The notes beneath the pieces are model-generated. The model ran no database searches, was not told the DNA's origin, and saw only the letters and a program-made list of their open reading frames with translations. From NCBI GenBank assembly GCA_038093975.1, contig JBBPTG010000302.1:1-27033 (forward strand): a stretch of 27,033 nucleotides of DNA. The letters are read 5' to 3'. This DNA is from Chalciporus piperatus (lineage: Eukaryota; Basidiomycota; Agaricomycetes; Boletales; Boletaceae). How positions within the stretch are numbered: the stretch's first letter is position 1; each line of letters opens with the position of its first letter. A program made the position numbers and the translations under genes. Shown here piece after piece: positions 1-8,470 of the stretch.

Positions 1-1
1 T

Positions 2-3000
2 ATGTACGATAAAGGGGAGCAATGGAAGAAAATGGAGTTTGCCGCTCTGTTGGATTCCGGCGCAACCGAAACGTTTATAGATAAATCGTTCTGTGAACGA
101 CATGGTTTGACACTGGAAGAACTTCCTTTTCCTATTCCAGTGTATAACGCCGACGGCTCAGAGGGAGCGATAGGCGGTGTCACTCACAAGGTTTCGCTTA
201 TTTTGGGACACAATGGACATTTTGAGCATATGGACGCTTTCGTTTCTGTACTTGGCACTCATCACATGATCATCGGCTATGATTGGCTTGAGAGGCATAA
301 CCCTGAAATTGATTGGGTGGCCAAACAAGTACAATTCACACGCTGTACGGATCAGTGCAAAGTAGTCAACTATCATTTGAATCGTTCTTTTTCTATTCGT
401 CAAGTGTTTGAGGCGGGGCTCACCGAGAAAGTCCCAGTAGAGCTCCACGAGTACTTAGACGTCTTCTCAGAGCAAGAGAGTGAGCGGATGCCTACCCGAA
501 AGGCGTGGGACCACGCAATAGATCTCAAGCCTGATTTCGTTCCTAAAAAGGGTCGGGTAATTCCAATGTCCGAACAGGAACTTGATGACGTCAAAAAGTT
601 CATCGATAAGGAGTTATCAAAAGGATATCTTCGTCCGTCAAAATCCCCTCAGACATCTCCTGTCTTCTTTATTCCAAAAAAGGACAGTAAAAAGAGATTA
701 GTTATGGACTATCGTTATGTAAATGAGGGAACTGTCAAAAACGCTTACCCTCTTCCCCTCATTTCCGGACTTATCGACCAGCTCAAAGGAGCTGACATGT
801 TTACTAAAATGGATCTACGTTGGGGATACAATAATGTTAGAATAAAAGCAGGCGACGAATGGAAAGCGGCTTTCGTTACTCCATTCGGCGCTTACGAACC
901 AGTTGTCATGTACTTTGGACTTACGAACTCTCCCCCCACATTCCAACAAATGATGAACGATCTATTTAGCGATCTTCATGGGGTCCTTATTATTTATATC
1001 GACGATCTCATGATCTTTACGTTCGGAAAAACTAGAGCAGAGCACTTAGAAATAGTTAAAACCGTATTGCAACGTCTCAGAGAAAACGATCTTTACGTAA
1101 AACCAGAAAAGTGTAGCTTCGCGGTGGATTCCGTAGATTTCTTGGGAATGGTTATCTCCCAGAAAGGCGTAGAGATGGACACTTCAAAAGTGCAGGCTAT
1201 TTTGGATTGGCCGGCGCCAACTCGGTTGAAGGGTGTTCAGTCCTTTTTAGGATTGGCTAACTTCTACCGACGCTTCATTCAGGGCTTCGCTGACATTGCT
1301 CGTCCCTTGAATGACCTCACCAAAAAGGACACACCATACCGGTGGGGACCAGAGCAACAGCAAGCTTTTGACAAGCTGAAGCAGCAATTCACTACCGCTC
1401 CACTTTTAGCTTATCCTGACCGCTCTAAAGAAGTCAGAGTAGAAACGGACGCTAGTGATATTGCAACGGGAGCTGTGCTCTCGGTTAAATGTGATGATGG
1501 CCTCTGGAGGCCTTGTGCCTTCATTTCCCATTCCTTTAGTTCTGCCGAGAAGAACTACCCGGTTTATGACAAGGAGCTTCTAGCTGTCATTCGGGCTTTG
1601 CAGGAATGGAGACATTATCTAATGGGTCGAGAACATTTCGAGATTTGGACTGATCACAAGAATCTCGAATATTGGAAATCTCCCCAAACTCTGAGCCCAC
1701 GTCAAGCACGCTGGAATGCGTTGCTCTCAGAGTATAATTACTCGATTATTTATAAACCGGGTGCTACAAATGGAAGGGCTGATGCTTTATCTCGTCGAGA
1801 AGATCACGGAGAAGCAGATCCCGACCATAACAAAAATATTACTGTCCTTCCTGCTTCTGTTTTCATTAATACGGTTACTCTTTCTTCACCTATTTATGAC
1901 GAAATACAAAATGAATCAGAAAAAATAAAAAATGATACTTTAGATGGCTTTGTGTTTGACGAAGGGTCTATAGTATTTAAAAATGACAAAAACAAAGTTT
2001 TCGTTCCTATTTCTTTACGTATTAAACTACTTACAATCCTTCATGATTCTCCTATTGGCGGCCATGGTGGCCAAGGACGTACTTTGCATCTGGTTACTCG
2101 TTATTTCTCGTGGCCTGGTGTCACAAAGGACGTTAAAACATACGTAGAACATTGTCAGATGTGCGCCCTCACGAAGGGAAAGTCAACGGCACAAGCTGGC
2201 AAATTAATTCCCCTTCCGATTCCAAAAGAACCTTGGAAGGATATATCTATAGACTTTACCACGGGTTTTCCCAAATCACGTGGCTTTGACTCCATTTGCG
2301 TTATTGTAGATCGCTTCTCTAAAGAAGTTGAGTTTATTGCTTGTAAAAAGACAATTTCTTCGAAAGAACTAGCTATTCTATTTAGAGACAATGTTTGGTG
2401 TAGACATGGACTTCCCTCTTCTATTGTTTCAGATCGAGGACCGCAATTTGCATCGGAGTTTACTTCGCAGCTTTGCACCCTTCTAGGAATAGAACAAAAG
2501 CTGTCAACCGCTTATCACCCCCAAACCGATGGCCAAACGGAGCGTATGAACCGAGAACTCCAGCAGTATCTCCGCGCTTACGTGGCTAAACATCAAACGG
2601 AATGGGCTGATTGGCTGAAGATAGCGCAGTTCCATCACAATTCCTCCCTATCCACTGCCACCGGAACGATTCCCTTCGCTATAACAAAAAACTACTTCCC
2701 ACGCATGGGATTCGAAGGCGATTCATCTCCAGCTGGCACATTTCTAGAAAAATGTGGAAAGGCACACAAAGAAGTCGAGCAGGCGTTAGAAGAAACTCAG
2801 AACCGGATGAAAGAGCAAGCGGACAAGCATCGGTCCGAAGCTCCAGATTATCAAATCGGAGATTTCGTTATGTTATCCACGGATAATCTCAAACTACCTT
2901 ATCCCTCCAAAAAGATGACACAAAATTGGATCGGACCTTATAAGATCACGAAGGTCCTTCCCAATGCAGTCACACTAGACTTGCCCAATTCTATGCATAT

Positions 3001-3388
3001 TCATCCCACGGTTAATGTCAAACGGGTCAAACCGGCTAAAGAACCGTTGGAAGGGCAACCGGTCCGTCTTCCGGATCCGGTAGTAGTCAACCAAGAGGGA
3101 GAAGAAGAATATGAGGTGGATTACGTAGTGAAGTCTCAGGTTAAACAAGGACAATTAGAGTACCTGGTTCATTGGAAAGGCTGGGACATATCGGACCGTA
3201 CATGGGAAAAGGCAGCGCATTTGTCAAATGCACCCGAAGCTGTCAAAGCTTTTCACAAAAAGCACCCGTCCGCCCCACGTCGAATCAACATGACCATGGG
3301 AAATTTCTCTGCCTTGTTCCAAAAATACGAAAATCTGACAGAGGTTCCTGAGCGCAAATTGCCGAATCGCCTGGAATGCGATTCCTAG
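2..3388 (+). CDS. Pol polyprotein of a chromodomain Ty3/gypsy retrotransposon (5'-partial)
   Basis: This polyprotein makes the enzymes of retrotransposition: it matures Gag-Pol, reverse-transcribes element RNA and integrates the cDNA. About 1128 residues are visible without a stop. In order: aspartic protease with DSGAT at residues 18-22; reverse transcriptase with the first catalytic Asp near 271 (TKMDL) and YIDD at 332-335; RNase H with TDASD, Asp near 483; integrase zinc-binding domain from about His681 to the CQMC pair (Cys718, Cys721); integrase core with Asp751, Asp811 (DRGPQF) and Glu847 (TER), the last two spaced D-35-E; and a C-terminal chromodomain (about 1035-1085) keeping the aromatic residues of VHWKGW and RTWE. 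All expected catalytic residues are present. The RT-RNaseH-IN order with a terminal chromodomain defines the Ty3/gypsy chromoviruses (Tf2-like). The first ATG sits at the window edge and is probably not the true start, since Gag is missing. Confidence 0.95.
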   Translation: MYDKGEQWKKMEFAALLDSGATETFIDKSFCERHGLTLEELPFPIPVYNADGSEGAIGGVTHKVSLILGHNGHFEHMDAFVSVLGTHHMIIGYDWLERHNPEIDWVAKQVQFTRCTDQCKVVNYHLNRSFSIRQVFEAGLTEKVPVELHEYLDVFSEQESERMPTRKAWDHAIDLKPDFVPKKGRVIPMSEQELDDVKKFIDKELSKGYLRPSKSPQTSPVFFIPKKDSKKRLVMDYRYVNEGTVKNAYPLPLISGLIDQLKGADMFTKMDLRWGYNNVRIKAGDEWKAAFVTPFGAYEPVVMYFGLTNSPPTFQQMMNDLFSDLHGVLIIYIDDLMIFTFGKTRAEHLEIVKTVLQRLRENDLYVKPEKCSFAVDSVDFLGMVISQKGVEMDTSKVQAILDWPAPTRLKGVQSFLGLANFYRRFIQGFADIARPLNDLTKKDTPYRWGPEQQQAFDKLKQQFTTAPLLAYPDRSKEVRVETDASDIATGAVLSVKCDDGLWRPCAFISHSFSSAEKNYPVYDKELLAVIRALQEWRHYLMGREHFEIWTDHKNLEYWKSPQTLSPRQARWNALLSEYNYSIIYKPGATNGRADALSRREDHGEADPDHNKNITVLPASVFINTVTLSSPIYDEIQNESEKIKNDTLDGFVFDEGSIVFKNDKNKVFVPISLRIKLLTILHDSPIGGHGGQGRTLHLVTRYFSWPGVTKDVKTYVEHCQMCALTKGKSTAQAGKLIPLPIPKEPWKDISIDFTTGFPKSRGFDSICVIVDRFSKEVEFIACKKTISSKELAILFRDNVWCRHGLPSSIVSDRGPQFASEFTSQLCTLLGIEQKLSTAYHPQTDGQTERMNRELQQYLRAYVAKHQTEWADWLKIAQFHHNSSLSTATGTIPFAITKNYFPRMGFEGDSSPAGTFLEKCGKAHKEVEQALEETQNRMKEQADKHRSEAPDYQIGDFVMLSTDNLKLPYPSKKMTQNWIGPYKITKVLPNAVTLDLPNSMHIHPTVNVKRVKPAKEPLEGQPVRLPDPVVVNQEGEEEYEVDYVVKSQVKQGQLEYLVHWKGWDISDRTWEKAAHLSNAPEAVKAFHKKHPSAPRRINMTMGNFSALFQKYENLTEVPERKLPNRLECDS

Positions 3389-3399
3389 AGAGGGGATAG
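3387..3399 (+). promoter_or_regulatory. polypurine tract (plus-strand primer)
   Basis: The run AGAGAGGGGATAG overlaps the pol stop codon and directly precedes the TG that opens the 3' LTR. This is the position and composition of the RNase-H-resistant primer used for plus-strand DNA synthesis in LTR retroelements. Confidence 0.8.
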
Positions 3400-3853
3400 T
3401 GTTATAGTATTTAAAAACTTTTCAAACTTTTGCCTACAACGGTATTCGAACTCTGAACTTTGTCTACAACTTAGGGGTCAAGCCGGATTCATCTTAATCC
3501 GCTCCGGTAGGCCCTGTAGCATTACGTAAACTATTACATAATCAGGTCACGTGACAAAGGTCCAGACTTAGATGAGTCAGCAATGATGTCATGGCCTAGA
3601 CCCTAATCCGTGCCTGGTACCTTTTCTTATCATCGTACCATTTACCTTATTTATCTTTCCCTTTGTGTTTTCCTTATTCGGCTGCTGGTCTGTGCGCACT
3701 TCTCAATAGTATATAAGTAGCCCTGTACTTATCACAGACCCCAGTCTAATCCATTTGTTGCTTCACCGCAATTAAGCTTTAGTACTCAGCATATTCCTTC
3801 GCAAGGCTTAGTGTTGCCTTAAGTCCCCGCTGTGTTGTGACTCAGTCATAACA
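3400..3853 (+). mobile_element. 3' LTR of the Ty3/gypsy element (454 bp)
   Basis: The LTR starts TGTTAT and ends ATAACA, a perfect 6-bp terminal inverted repeat with the TG...CA ends required by integrase. It follows the polypurine tract immediately. A TATA box (TATATAAG, about 3710-3717) probably marks the U3 promoter. This LTR is different in sequence from the solo LTR families B, C and D found later in the window. Confidence 0.9.
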
Positions 3854-3949
3854 CAAAGATAGGATGCATTGGCAGGTTTATCTACTACATGTGATGTACT
3901 AATGTATGACTACAATAAGGATGGGCTAGGGCAATGATGAGGGACTTGG

Positions 3950-5258
3950 GTCGGTGAGGAGGTGTTGGTGTTGTTGCACGAGCCACTCGGGCTCGAGAAA
4001 TGGTAGAGATGGGGTCGGGAAGGTATTGGCGTGGTCACATGAAGAGGTGGGAGGTTAAGGTGGGGCAAACAGCCCCGAGCGGCTGTGTTCGAGGTGAGTG
4101 GCTGGGTCGGTGGGTGAAGAAACACTCACCTGGTGAAGCCGGCGGGGCTGTCGAGCCCGTGCCGGCTTCGTCTTTGAGTCGTAAGGTGGTGGTGAGCTTG
4201 TATGAGCTCGCCGGCTCGTGGTGGGACTGTGGTGAGGCTCTGTGGTGAGTGGATGTGGTTGTGGGTGAATAAAAACTTACCTGCCAGTGATATTGCCGGC
4301 GGGGCTGTTGAGCCCTCGCCAGTCGTGTTGTTCGTGGCTTTGGTGGGGCAGACTTGATGGGGTCAGTGGTGGTGGTGGTTGGTGAGCAAAACTCACGGAA
4401 TAATGCCGGCGGGGCTATTGAGCCCTCACCGGCTGTGTTTTGATGTTGAGTGAGAGGTGGGAGGTGTTGCCAGTGGTGGGTGTGAAAACTAAACGAACTC
4501 AGCCGATGCCTAAGAGAGGCGGAAACGACTTTATTCACCTAAACGAACTAGGTACAACTCAAATAAGTAAAGGAACTAAGTAAAGAAAGTAAATACTCGC
4601 CTCAGCCGATGCCTAAGAGAGGCAAAAACGACTGAGGTGCTCTGGAAGTGAGACGAGGAGTTTAAGTAAATGGGTGGAGATGCGCTCGGAACGATCCGAC
4701 GCGATTCCGGTCCGGAATGACCGATTCCGGGTGCAAAAGGATCAAGGAATGTCAAGGACTTGACATGGATAAGAATAGAAAGGGTGAATGGTGAACAGAG
4801 ATGTCACGAAAGGGAATAGACAAGTGAATGACATATAGGAGAACATACGAATGTAAAAGGGATCCGTTCCAATGAATCTGGAGATGTTTCCGTGCGTTCC
4901 GGGCATCGGAAACGTCGGATTAAACACGGAATGCATCCGGAAGTATCCGGGTCCGGATAGGGGCTATCCGGAAGCGGAAAGGAGCGGATAGACACGGATT
5001 GGACTATATTTTGACAGTGGGGCAGACAGCCTGAGCGGCTGTGTTCGAGGTGAGCGGTTGGGTTGGTGGGTGAGCAAATACTCACTTTGGGGGCTATCAC
5101 TAACCTTTGGGTGCCAGCGGGGCTGTTGAGCCCACACTGGCTTTGTTGAGGTGTTGAGGTGTGGTGTAGAGATAGAAGTGCAGGAGAGAAGTCAGGCAAA
5201 AGGGGAGTTTTCACCACGGTCATGTGACTCGCTCACGCAAATTTTGGTGAAGTCCAAG
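3950..5258 (+). repeat. hairpin-unit tandem array, copy A (split by a solo LTR)
   Basis: This is a degenerate tandem array in which each unit carries up to three different inverted repeats. H1 has arms ACAGCC/GGCTGT around a CGAGC-like loop (4069-4086, 5026-5042; a variant with arms CGAGCC/GGCTCG at 3979-3995). H3 has arms AGGTGAGTG/CACTCACCT (4092-4100 with 4123-4131). H2 is a strong GC hairpin of 29 nt, arms starting and ending GCCGGC around GTTG (4138-4166, 4295-4323, 4405-4433, 5113-5141). The copy at 5113 has GCCAG paired with CTGGC, a double change that keeps pairing. The right end, with AAGTCC near 5250-5255, matches the reverse complement of the left end of copy B at 19082. Translated frames here show only repeats, so I see no gene. 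The left edge is uncertain. Confidence 0.85.
4481..5016. mobile_element. solo LTR, family B, copy 1 (TSD GTGGG)
   Basis: This 536-bp segment recurs at 5857-6372. It begins TGTGAAAACT and ends ATTTTGACA, giving imperfect terminal inverted repeats TGTGAAAA/TTTTGACA with TG...CA ends. The five bases before it (4476-4480) and after it (5017-5021) are both GTGGG. TG...CA ends plus a 5-bp target duplication and no internal coding region indicate a solo LTR left by LTR-LTR recombination. It interrupts hairpin array A; removing it rejoins the array unit. A reverse-strand AATAAA (complement of 4529-4534) hints that the LTR runs on the minus strand, but orientation is not settled. Confidence 0.92.
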
Positions 5259-5294
5259 ACCCACTTACCTTGCTTACTTACCTTACTAGCAAAG

Positions 5295-5336
5295 GTGTGG
5301 GAAAGCTCAGCAGTATACCACTGAGCTTTCCCACAC
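5295..5336. repeat. perfect 16-bp-arm palindrome
   Basis: The arms 5295-5310 and 5321-5336 (GTGTGGGAAAGCTCAG and its exact complement) flank a 10-nt spacer. It lies just outside hairpin array A. No poly-U tail, gene end or transposon end is evident, so its role is unknown. Confidence 0.9.
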
Positions 5337-5559
5337 ACATATGAGCACTACAAGCACAACCTAACATGCAAAACACGTTGAAACACACTGAAGACCCACC
5401 CAGCTGCAAGGAAACACGGCCAGACAAGGCCACAGAGCTGTCTGACGAAGGAGTTAAGGGAGTAGCAAGCGAGGCCACAGAGGTTGAGGTGCGAAGGTGC
5501 ACAGTACAAACAGTCAGTGGGTTCAGAGAGTTGAAACAAGCTAAACGAGCGCTACGTCA
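5337..5559. other. unassigned spacer between palindrome and hairpin array C
   Basis: A forward open frame (from 5366) crosses this spacer and runs on into repeat sequence. It has no recognisable domain and its downstream part is low-complexity array C, so I do not call it a gene. No other structure was seen. Confidence 0.4.
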
Positions 5560-5856
5560 AAGCAGTGAGTCACCCTCACCTCGCCACCTCACCTTCATCC
5601 CTCAACCCACAATGACAACAGCAACGAACGACAACACGACGAGAAACAGTAAATGCAAGAACACTTCATGTGTTTACCGTTTCTCGCCTCGTTCTCATTT
5701 CCATTCACCCTCACCCCCACCTCACCAACTGACGACGACAATGCCGACACCGGCTGACAGTGCCAACCTCGGCCAACAACAACAACAACGAGAAATTGTG
5801 CGCGTTGTGTCTTTTCTCGTCTTGTCTCGTTCCCTCATCCTTCACCCTCTCACCTC

Positions 5857-6372
5857 TGTGAAAACTAAACGAACTCAGCCGATGCCTAAGAGAGGCGGAA
5901 ACGACTATATTCACCTAAACGAACTAGGTACAACTCAAATAAGTAAAGGAACTAAGTAAAGAAAGTAAATACTCACCTCAGCCGATGCCTAAGAGAGGCG
6001 GAAACGACTGAGGCGCTCTGGAAGTGAGACGAGGAGTTTAAGTAAATGGGTGGAGATGTGCTCGGAACGATCCGACGTGATTCCGGGTGCAAAAGGATCA
6101 AGGAATGTCAAGGACTTGACATGGATAAGAATAGAAAGGGTGAATGGTGAACAGAGATGTCACGAAAGGGAATAGACAAGTGAATGACATATAGGAGAAC
6201 ATACGAATGTAAAAGGGATCCGTTCCAACGAATCCGGAGATGTTTCCGTGCGTTCCGGACATCGGAAACGTCGGATTAAACATGGAATGCATCCGGAAGT
6301 ATCCGGTTCCGGATAGCCCCTATCCGGAAGCGGAAAGAAGCGGATAGGCACAGATTGGACTATATTTTGACA
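5857..6372. mobile_element. solo LTR, family B, copy 2 (TSD ACCTC)
   Basis: Same 5' end (TGTGAAAACT) and 3' end (ATTTTGACA) as copy 1 and same orientation. The flanking pentamers 5852-5856 and 6373-6377 are both ACCTC. It is about 20 bp shorter than copy 1 owing to a deletion between short GATTCCGG repeats. It contains two copies of a CAGCCGATGCCTAAGAGAGG block about 100 bp apart, as copy 1 does. Excising it restores a continuous CTCACCTCCACCTTC spacer of array C. Confidence 0.92.
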
Positions 6373-6613
6373 ACCTCCACCTTCATCCCCACCTCACCCT
6401 CGCTTGACTGACGACTCAGATGACGACGGGAAACAACATGTCGTCACCCCCAACTGGCACCAACAACGACAACGACAACGACGGCGACGAGAAACGACAC
6501 AACACACACATGTGCATTGTGTCGTTTCTCGTCTCGTTCTCACCTCACTCTCGCCCTTGAATGACGATGACGAGAGCTGACACAACACGCGATCACGTGT
6601 GTCGTGTCTTTTC

Positions 6614-6728
6614 TCGTTTCGTTTCGTTTCGTTTCGTTTCGTTTCGTTCTCGTCCTCACCCTCCCTCACCCTCACCTCACCTCACCTCACCCTCCCTCAC
6701 CCTCACCTCACCTCACCTCACCCTCAAC
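6614..6728 (+). repeat. microsatellites (CGTTT)n and CCCTCACCTCAC tract
   Basis: Six CGTTT-type pentamers are followed by a 70-bp run of CTCACC/CCCTCAC repeats. They sit in the spacer between two hairpins of array C and look like slippage expansions of its spacer sequence. Confidence 0.85.
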
Positions 6729-7200
6729 TGATGACGACAATGTTACATGATCACGTGTGTCGTCGTCATCATCACTGTTCTCGTCGTTGTCTCCAAGTTC
6801 ACCTTCACCCTCACCTTCCTTCACCCTCGACTGACGATGATGATGACGACAACACACGATCACGTGTGTCGTCATGGTCGCCGTTCTTGGTCGCCTCGCC
6901 CTCAACCGACAACAACGAGAGACGGCAGGACACACGTGATTGTGTGTGTTGCGTTGTTTCTCGTTTCTCGTCCCTTACATAGAAACGACACAATGCACGC
7001 ATGGCCGCTGTCGTTTCTCGTCTCGTTCTCATTCTCACCTCACCCTTGCCCTTGCCCTCGACTGACAACAACAACAACAAGACCGAAAAACACCGACACA
7101 ATGTATGCCCATTGCATGTATTGCGTCAGCGTTTCCATTCGTGTTTTGCTCGTTCAGTATGTAAACACCAACGGAAACTCATCGCAACATGCAAATTTGA

Positions 7201-7357
7201 CCAGTACCCGCCATGACAGGTACCATTCTCTTTTAACCTTATGGTGATTATGATAGAACTTTATAGTACCATATCTCACTTACAGAATGATATATAGTAC
7301 TATGAGAGATACTATAGAACTATGTAGTAATATAAAAGATTGTATAGCTACTATAGC
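7201..7357. other. AT-rich spacer
   Basis: AT-rich sequence with repeated TATAGTA/TACTATA words. No gene or element end was recognised. It is the target region of the family-C solo LTR. Confidence 0.5.
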
Positions 7358-7543
7358 TGTTACGAACACTCAGTTCCTTATCCTAGTCTTTCCTACACTT
7401 CACTACACTTACTATGTTTCTCTTTCACTTTTGGACTTACTCACTTTCTCTCCCTTTTCTGTTATCTTATCTTATCAAGATCACATCAGCTAAGTCTAGC
7501 CTTTCGCTTACGTAATGTGGCTGTGCACTTTCCCCACTGTCCA

Positions 7544-7675
7544 TGACTCATACCGAGTCACCATGACCCAGACTCTTAATAACTCATTATGACTCACCGT
7601 GACTCATACTGACTCACGCTGACTCATCTCACTTCCTAGTCATATACGCTATTGGCTGTTACTCGCCATGACTCA
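7544..7675 (+). promoter_or_regulatory. cluster of TGACTCA (Gcn4/AP-1-type bZIP) motifs in LTR family C
   Basis: Exact TGACTCA heptamers start at 7544, 7590, 7600, 7610, 7620 and 7669. The four from 7590 to 7620 are spaced exactly 10 bp apart, about one helical turn. Copy 2 of the LTR has seven (15167, 15187, 15203, 15213, 15223, 15233, 15292). TGACTCA is the known Gcn4/AP-1 site; a role as LTR enhancer is inferred. Confidence 0.7.
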
Positions 7676-7728
7676 TATCTAGTCATACCTAGTCATATAG
7701 TTAAGGTTTAGCCACAACATGTACAAAC

Positions 7729-8199
7729 TGTTATGATTCCCCATTCTTTCCTTTTCCTTTGCTGTGTACTAAGTCCTAGTCGCTGGTTCAAGTCCCGCCT
7801 AGGCCTCTCATTTCTTACTTTGTCTTAGTCAGCGAATGTTCTCTCGTGTTCTTTCAACTTCTACACTTCGTCATCGCTGACTCATATGATTACTGAGCAT
7901 GACTCATTCTTATTCGTCATAGCTCATTCTGACTCATTCTGACTCTTTCTATGCCTGCCCTTAACTTGTCCCTCTACCTATATAAGCCCTCGAGTCTCCT
8001 CCTGTAACCTTAAGTTAGACCTACGCAATCTAGCTTGGTCATTCCTCGCTTCCTTTGAACCCTCTGAGAGTCACCGTCCCACTCTTGAACGGACGCTAGG
8101 CCTTAACGTGGACATCCCATCGTTAGGCTACCTTTGAAACCCTTGTCTCTGACTAGGCTTTTGTGTCTACGCTTTGACCTACCCGGTACAAGCGTAACA
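7729..8199 (+). mobile_element. solo LTR, family D, nested in family C (TSD CAAAC)
   Basis: Starts TGTTATGATT, ends AGCGTAACA (terminal inverted repeat TGTTAYG); flanking pentamers 7724-7728 and 8200-8204 are both CAAAC. The segment is absent from the second family-C LTR, where the flanks are joined as ACAAACACTG, giving a clean empty-site comparison. It carries TATATAAG near 7980 and three TGACTCA motifs (7878, 7900, 7930). It is therefore younger than the family-C insertion that hosts it. Confidence 0.92.
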
Positions 8200-8470
8200 C
8201 AAACACTGTCAATAGTATATAAACCCGGGTTGACAAGCACTGGCTCCCCAGTCTTGTTCTCCTGGAGTTTCCTCTTCATTAACTTCATGGGCCAAGCGCT
8301 CCTGCTTGCCTAGTCTGATCCTCAGCTCTAGTTATTGAGTTGATGTGGTTCCACTAGGGCATGTCATCTGATGCAAGCGCTAGCTCATTGATTGAGTTGA
8401 GTCGTTTCAATAGCTCTATATAGATAAGACCCCTTCTATATAGGGAAATGGTTTTTCCTGATGAGTAAGC

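Larger units (their letters stand above)
1..3853 (+). mobile_element. Ty3/gypsy chromovirus-type LTR retrotransposon, 3' part
   Basis: The window opens inside a retrotransposon. The pol reading frame, a polypurine tract and a 3' LTR follow in canonical order. The gag region, primer-binding site and 5' LTR lie upstream of the window, so LTR-LTR identity and the target duplication cannot be scored. The five bases after the LTR are CAAAG, which should recur just before the 5' LTR. The long uninterrupted frame suggests a recent insertion. Confidence 0.95.
5560..7200. repeat. hairpin-unit tandem array C (CTCACC spacers, GAGAAAC/GTTTCTC stems)
   Basis: Pyrimidine-rich CACCTCACCCTC spacers alternate with inverted repeats. 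Hairpins seen: 5640-5653 with 5673-5686 (one mismatch); 5788-5795 with 5813-5820; 6486-6502 with 6517-6533 (17-bp perfect arms, loop itself containing palindrome CACATGTG); 6570-6575 with 6612-6617; 6730-6739 with 6758-6770 (3-nt bulge); 6843-6858 with 6863-6875 (one bulge); 6981-6990 with 7009-7018; and a weak long one about 7114-7135 with 7172-7192. Stem sequences differ between units while pairing is kept. The sequence family differs from arrays A and B. A family-B solo LTR interrupts it at 5857-6372. No protein-coding gene is supported. Confidence 0.85.
7358..8409 (+). mobile_element. solo LTR, family C, copy 1 (TSD ATAGC), with nested insertion
   Basis: Starts TGTTACGAAC, ends AGTCGTTTCA; flanking pentamers 7353-7357 and 8410-8414 are both ATAGC. 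The element recurs at 14963-15555. After removing the nested family-D LTR (7729-8199) and its duplicated CAAAC, about 576 bp remain, close to the 593 bp of copy 2. A TATA-like TATATAAA at 8216-8223 supports plus orientation. No internal coding sequence is present, so this is a solo LTR. Confidence 0.93.

Noticed and set aside
4742..4936. A 64-residue reverse frame repeated in both family-B LTRs (also 6098-6292)
   Set aside because: It lies within a solo LTR; preservation is explained by the two copies being the same element, not by coding.
6394..7247. Overlapping frames rich in Arg, His and Ser across array C
   Set aside because: Low-complexity CTCACC and hairpin repeats; both strands are open equally, with no conserved domain.
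7775..7805. GGTTCAAGTCC box resembling a tRNA or SINE B-box
   Set aside because: The adjoining arms do not form a cloverleaf, no A-box lies at the right distance, and the segment sits inside the family-D solo LTR.
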